DNA from: Eretmocerus hayati
Taxonomy: Eukaryota; Arthropoda; Insecta; Hymenoptera; Aphelinidae
Assembly (NCBI GenBank): GCA_029851415.1
Contig: CM056743.1
Span: forward strand, 30,826,405 to 30,890,404
DNA: 64,000 bases
Reading direction: 5' to 3'
Position numbers and translations under genes: made by a program
Part shown: positions 60,701 through 64,000 of the stretch, one piece after another
How positions within the stretch are numbered: position 1 is the first letter of the stretch
Layout: every line of letters starts with the position of its first letter
The notes under the pieces: generated by a model
The model's database searches: none
Told to the model about the DNA's origin: nothing
What the model saw: the letters and a program-made list of their open reading frames with translations, nothing else

Positions 60701-63202
60701 ATAGTCGGCTATTCGACGATACTTATTATGTGCCGAGTTGCGAGAATCGCATTTTCCGCACGAGGTACATAAGCTATTTTATCGCCTGAGTGCAGAAACA
60801 GCGTCTATTCCTTTGCGTAGACCGAAGGAAACACGGTATTTCCGTAAGGATAAGGCGATACGATTTTTTTGACCATATTCATCTTTTGATTCGCCCCTCC
60901 TTCGTCGAATCGCCAAACCCATCCGACATTTTGTTCAAAATTGTATGAACTGCCACCAAAAAAATTTGATCCATTCACCAAATTCTGTGAGAAGAGATTC
61001 ATTTCTCCGGGTCAAAACTGTGAAATTTCTTGTAAAAATGCTTCAGGACTCGAAACATATCGAATATCTCAAAGAATCACATGAACACTTTGCAATCGAG
61101 ATTGAAGAATAAGATCGAAAAAGTGAAAAAGAAATGGCAATAAGTCGAACAATTTTCTCCAAAAAAATGAATTTTCATGATGATATTATTCTCGAGTTTT
61201 ACCATTTTTCTCACGATTTGAGCTTAATTTTCTAATCCAAACCAAAATCTCTTCTCTACTCTTGTGATTTTTCGGTGTAATCGATGTGTTCGAATCATGA
61301 GGAAATCCAACAAGCAAATCAATGATTTTGAGCTGGTACAATTTATTTAGTCTCGCAGAATTTGATGAATCGATCTGTAAATTTCATTTGGAGGTACTTT
61401 TCACGATTCTGAACAGAATGTCGAATGGATTCGGCAAACCGACGAGCGGGGTGCAGAATAGGAAATGATTATGGTCGAAAAATTTGTCCTCTGAAAAACC
61501 GGCAAAGATTGAAACATACGAGAAAATTCATGAAACTTCAGCTCTCCGCGACTTCTCAGGCCAGACCTAGTTCAGAGGTCCACCCTCCCTTGATAAATTG
61601 TAAGGTATCATTACTGCACATAATGCGTTCAATTTTGAGTCTTGGCATCGCAGTTGCGAGTTTTTCAAATCTACGGTAATGAGGTACAAGAAAGAAAGAT
61701 TTATTTCATATCAGATCAAATACCGATAAAATCCTCAGGGAAACGCCTAGTTTGTCCCCTTCCTTTCGTTTTGTCCAGAAATTTGGCCCATTTCAATATT
61801 TTCCAACTCACCCAAGCTCATTCAAGACTCTTGAAACGAGCTGAAGATTAAGGTCAATTTATACCAACTGTGAAGCCGGCGTATCTCAATTTTTACGAAA
61901 AATTTCTTTGTCTCGTGAAGAGAGAGTGCCCGATTTGCATTCGGGATGAGCCCAAAACTTTTCGTTTTCTTCTCCTTCATACCCCAAGATAAAAAACATG
62001 AGAAAAAGCGCACAAGTACAACGAGTGCGTTCATACGTTCGTAATTCATTGAAATGGGCGTAGTAGGCACACTTTCCTCATTCATTTATTTATAAATTCA
62101 TAGGCTTAATCTTCAATCAAGTAGCACAACGGATAACTTATTGTATAGAATTGCACCAACCTTCTGTCTGATCCACAGATTCGACGTCAGTTAGAAGTTG
62201 ACGAATGCTGCCGGCTTCTATCAGAGTCTTGAAAAAAGTGCTAATAATAAAATCGCCGTTATTATGTCTGGATCCTAGCCGGTCCTTGACACATGACGTA
62301 ACGAAACATTCCATACTATGATATTGATCCCATGAGTCATTTTTACATTTTTCAGAGCAGTAAAGGCACCAATGGCATTGATGACATGGTACAGCTGTCC
62401 ATAAATAGTGTTTGCAGTGATAGCAATACTGGTACCCTCCAGTGCTCCCTCCATCACTATGAAGATGGATATGGTAAGGTTTTTCCAATAAGATGATTTC
62501 TCCTGGTTCAATGTCACGGGTGGCGACAAGGTGGAAACCATATTTTTCAGAATAATCTACTTTGACTGAATTCTTCCAGACTTCTTTCTCTTGTGCGTCT
62601 TGTATCAATTTTGATGCTTGCAGAAACTTTTTATTCACCTTTGGTTTGCTCAATTTGTTTTTATCGATAATTGCCTGCGTTTTCTCAATCACTTCATCCA
62701 ACGATTTGCGTACATCTTCTGACTCTCGACTAATTTCTGGTTTGGCTATGAGAAATCTTGCTTTTTCGAGACAGGCTCTATTTTCTGCTGAACCAAGAGC
62801 TGTGTAACAGTCTGCTTTTCTGCATAATAGCTTAATCTTCAAAGGAATTGATTGCGTGATTTTTAAGGCCTTGCCAGCCTCTGAAATACACTCAGCGTAC
62901 TTACGCATCCGTCGCAAAAGTGCAGATTTGTTGGCATAAGTTTTTGCCAGATCTTCTGAATCGATTGGTGCATATCCAATGCTTTCATTGTACAGACGTA
63001 TCATTTTGTGTTGATGTTCGAGATCGGAATTATTTGCAGCGTATAGCGTGTTCCCTTTGACTCTTGCTGTTTCTGACTTACTGATGTCTTTTTGTTTCAT
63101 CTCGAGGGCATGAAACGCATCAAGAAACCAATTCGTCATACCTCCCTCCTCATGCACACTTTTCAAACGATTGAAAATATGCTGTTTTAATGAATCCATC
63201 AT
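53865..63202 (-). CDS. SMYD4-like protein, copy 5
   Basis: Exons 63202-62161, 59211-58943, 58870-58679, 54350-54201 and 54119-53865 give 635 codons plus stop, using the first of two adjacent ATG codons; the acceptor near 63245 implies a first untranslated exon. Domains as in copy 4: TPR-like (RLYNESIGYAP, KTYANKSALLRRMRKYAEC), SET N-part (EKYGFHLVATRDIEPGEIIL), complete MYND (YCYHC, VPCHQC, YCSEKC, YHSMEC), SET insert (DLTEEEIDDHTETAIGILVG identical to copy 4), SET core with STNGCIPN, post-SET CDCRAC, and the C-terminal LLLRAWQRFALPSTIITRA. An insertion (HSDGGSTGG) lies just before the MYND finger. The intron 54351-58678 holds four insertions. Exons are intact despite that load. NHSC is absent. 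Confidence 0.88.
54415..55080. mobile_element. 666-bp giant hairpin insertion with 13-bp target duplication
   Basis: ATACATATATCAT stands at 54402-54414 and at 55081-55093. Between them two arms of about 315 bp form a palindrome centred near 54770; they differ at only a few positions and by a (TG)n run (about 54681-54720) present in the left arm. Both arms, each read toward the centre or away, encode the same short frame beginning METTISSAFET. Copy 4 has the uninterrupted site near 39975. The long target duplication suggests LINE-mediated or foldback insertion. Confidence 0.88.
54681..54720 (+). repeat. (TG)n microsatellite in the hairpin arm
   Basis: About 20 TG units after AAAGATG; the opposite arm has only ACACA at this place, so the array expanded after the palindrome formed. 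Confidence 0.85.
55260..55588. mobile_element. CAAGGGGAG-ended hairpin MITE, copy a
   Basis: CAAGGGGAGGACCAACCTTG left and CAAGGTTGGACCTCTCCTTG right, with TAA on both sides (55257-55259 and 55589-55591). Arms of about 130 bp enclose a core ATTAGCATTGTTAGTATATC...GGGCCTATATTGGCAACGCT. Length 329 bp. Lies in the copy 5 intron; copy 4 has the empty site (AAAACACCAAC near 40085). Confidence 0.82.
55597..55772 (-). repeat. Interspersed repeat with CCCTCGCTTCGCTCGG core, copy b
   Basis: Reverse-complement relative of 27064-27255, with the shared core CCCTCGCTTCGCTCGG, an ACGCGGTTCTAGGGTT block and TCATGATGGAGAA. It adjoins the hairpin MITE ending at 55588. Confidence 0.62.
56206..58570. mobile_element. 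Composite element bounded by two inverted CACGGTGGGCTTG MITEs
   Basis: The left MITE (56206-57144, including an inserted LINE) and right MITE (58387-58570, 184 bp) are inverted copies with TIR CACGGTGGGCTTGAATTGTC. The 1.24 kb between them is itself palindromic at its ends (AGGTACGAGTTACAACAGTA against TACTGTTTTAACTCGTACCT) and contains direct repeats of about 220-240 bp starting near 57300, 57541 and 57760 (CAAGCAGATTCGAG). In copy 4 the sequence continues uninterrupted across this point (near 41000), so the whole unit was gained as a block or in steps in copy 5. Confidence 0.8.
56292..57046 (-). mobile_element. 5'-truncated CR1/L2-like LINE fragment
   Basis: The minus-strand frame 57026-56634 encodes the C-terminus of a reverse transcriptase polyprotein (LQRLNNSCVRYIFGIRRDEH, ITPYRERLCWL, ATECFFQYRGARLWNSLPPL, SSSLSSFKHL). 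The 3' end is AATAAAGCGTTTATC followed by (TATC)n, a microsatellite-type tail. CAGGAT at 56286-56291 and 57047-57052 is the probable target duplication; the intact MITE at 58387-58570 shows the empty target. The clade assignment is from motif style only. Confidence 0.85.
59396..59726. mobile_element. CAAGGGGAG-ended hairpin MITE, copy b
   Basis: Starts CAAGGGGAGCACTTGACTTC, ends with complementary GAAGTTAAGTGCTCTCCGTG, with TGA on both sides (59393-59395, 59727-59729). Core ATTAGCATTGCGAGTATATC...GGGCCTATATGGGAAATGCT matches copy a at 55260, while most arm sequence differs. Length 331 bp, in the first coding intron of copy 5. Confidence 0.8.
59730..61640. other. Intron sequence of copy 5 without recognised element
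   Basis: The corresponding copy 4 intron is occupied by the 951-bp TTAA element instead. A plus-strand frame at 60156-60440 (94 codons) is open but matches nothing I know. Phrases with GGAAAATTGGG/TTGGGAGCATT repeat near 60540-60640. Confidence 0.4.
61738..62074. mobile_element. Diverged relative of the 34.1-kb element, copy 5 side
   Basis: It contains TTTGTCCCCTTCC, GGCCCATTTCAATATTTTCC and a right end GGGCGTAGTAGGCACACTTT. Positionally equivalent to 43187-43519 beside the exon donor of the duplicate gene. Confidence 0.5.
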
Positions 63203-63424
63203 TACCAAATAGTCGCCTTTTAAAGTTGGTCAATTTTGCAGAATCTGAAATACAAATTTGCGCCATTTAGGGATGCTTCTGCGATGTCACATGAGCATTG
63301 AATTTCAGAGTTCGAAAAAATGAGATCAAAACCCACTGCAGATAATAACTGACTCTACTCTGCATAAACAAGTGTGTTACCGTCTTCAGAAATAAAAACT
63401 GAACTTGAACATTTTTGTTCTAAC

Positions 63425-63508
63425 CGCCACTCCGACGAAGAAAAACACGTCCCCATAGAATGCTTGGGAGAGCAATGGGAGGAATTTTTTTTCTTCGGGG
63501 GTGACGTG
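63425..63508. repeat. Hairpin, copy b of the 29.4-kb hairpin
   Basis: CACTCCGACGAAGAAAAACA pairs with TTTTTTTTCTTCGGGGGTGA across a loop containing GAATGCTTGGGAGAGCA. Same stem and loop sequence family as 29418-29510. Lies about 180 bp upstream of the main exon of copy 5. Confidence 0.6.
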
Positions 63509-64000
63509 ATGATCTTGTCATGTTACACTATCGGTCAAAAATTTGAGATTACCTGATAAATAATTTTTTTACCTTCTCAGCTTGATACCTCGAAACTCAG
63601 TTGATCGGAGTGGACTTTAGTTTAGCTCATTTCGAAGCCCTCTCCACGCATTTTCAAATGCTTCAATGCACTTCTTGCTCCATCTCTGCAGCTTTGAGCC
63701 ATATCAGCTAATAGATAACTACCACAATTCCCCGACTTTGTTTAAATCTTTGATGCCCTGCAGATTCTACGGAAATCTATTCATCGAAATGAAAATCATG
63801 GCATCTTGCAGGACTAGTCAAGAATTTTCGAATCCGTTTTTGACAAATATTCTAGCTTGTTCCGGGTCCGAGTAGAGGCTTTTTTGTGAACGAAGATTCC
63901 TGTTGGAGAATGGTCTCGTCATTAGAAAATCATGATAAACCCCACACTGAGAGAGGTATAAGGACTTTATTCTTGGTTTCTTACGTCAATTATGGTCAAG
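63509..64000. other. Upstream end of window
   Basis: No gene recognised. The first exon and promoter of copy 5 should be here or beyond the window. Confidence 0.35.

Larger units (their letters stand above)
51755..63400. repeat. Segmental duplication, unit containing copy 5
   Basis: Partner of 36730-44800. It is about 3.6 kb longer because of added elements at 54415-55080, 55260-55588, 56206-58570 and 59396-59726, minus those found only in copy 4. Confidence 0.82.

Overview
The window is animal nuclear DNA, most likely from an insect and probably a hymenopteran. It is intron-rich and AT-rich, carries a 7tm_6-type odorant-receptor gene, a tandem family of TPR/MYND/SET genes related to SMYD4, an I-type LINE with RNase H, a hAT remnant, and many short foldback DNA transposons. 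No prokaryotic signature, CRISPR array or operon is present.

Layout. At 58-3694 (+) lies the 3' part of an odorant receptor (six exons, 288 codons visible), with a 5S-rRNA-derived SINE in one intron. The rest is organised around five head-to-tail minus-strand copies of one SMYD4-like gene. Copy 1 (5160-11848) is dead: a LINE with an inverted 5' half sits in its main exon, that exon has a stop in the MYND finger, and its last three exons are missing. Copy 2 (20014-25336), copy 3 (30191-33553), copy 4 (39413-44618) and copy 5 (53865-63202) each assemble from five coding exons with compatible phases into 633-635 codon proteins. Copies 4 and 5 belong to a younger segmental duplication (about 36.7-44.8 kb versus 51.75-63.4 kb), so one copy often shows the empty site of an insertion present in the other.

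The proteins keep the TPR-like N-terminus, all MYND zinc ligands and the post-SET CxCxxC. In all four intact copies the NHSC motif of the SET core is replaced (xGCIPN instead of NHSCxPN). They may therefore be non-catalytic adaptors or highly modified enzymes; that is inference.

The space between and inside the genes is dominated by palindromic elements: TTAA-flanked elements (22.65, 40.2, 41.9 and 48.5 kb), a CAAGGGGAG-ended family with TNA target duplications (55.3 and 59.4 kb), a 666-bp giant hairpin with a 13-bp target duplication (54.4 kb), a composite element bounded by two inverted MITEs with a LINE inserted in one of them (56.2-58.6 kb), nested-TIR elements (34.1 kb), and modular foldbacks (5.65-6.94 and 7.08-7.81 kb). 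Many have arrays of inverted modules inside the terminal inverted repeats. All splice sites and domain calls are by eye; no search was run.
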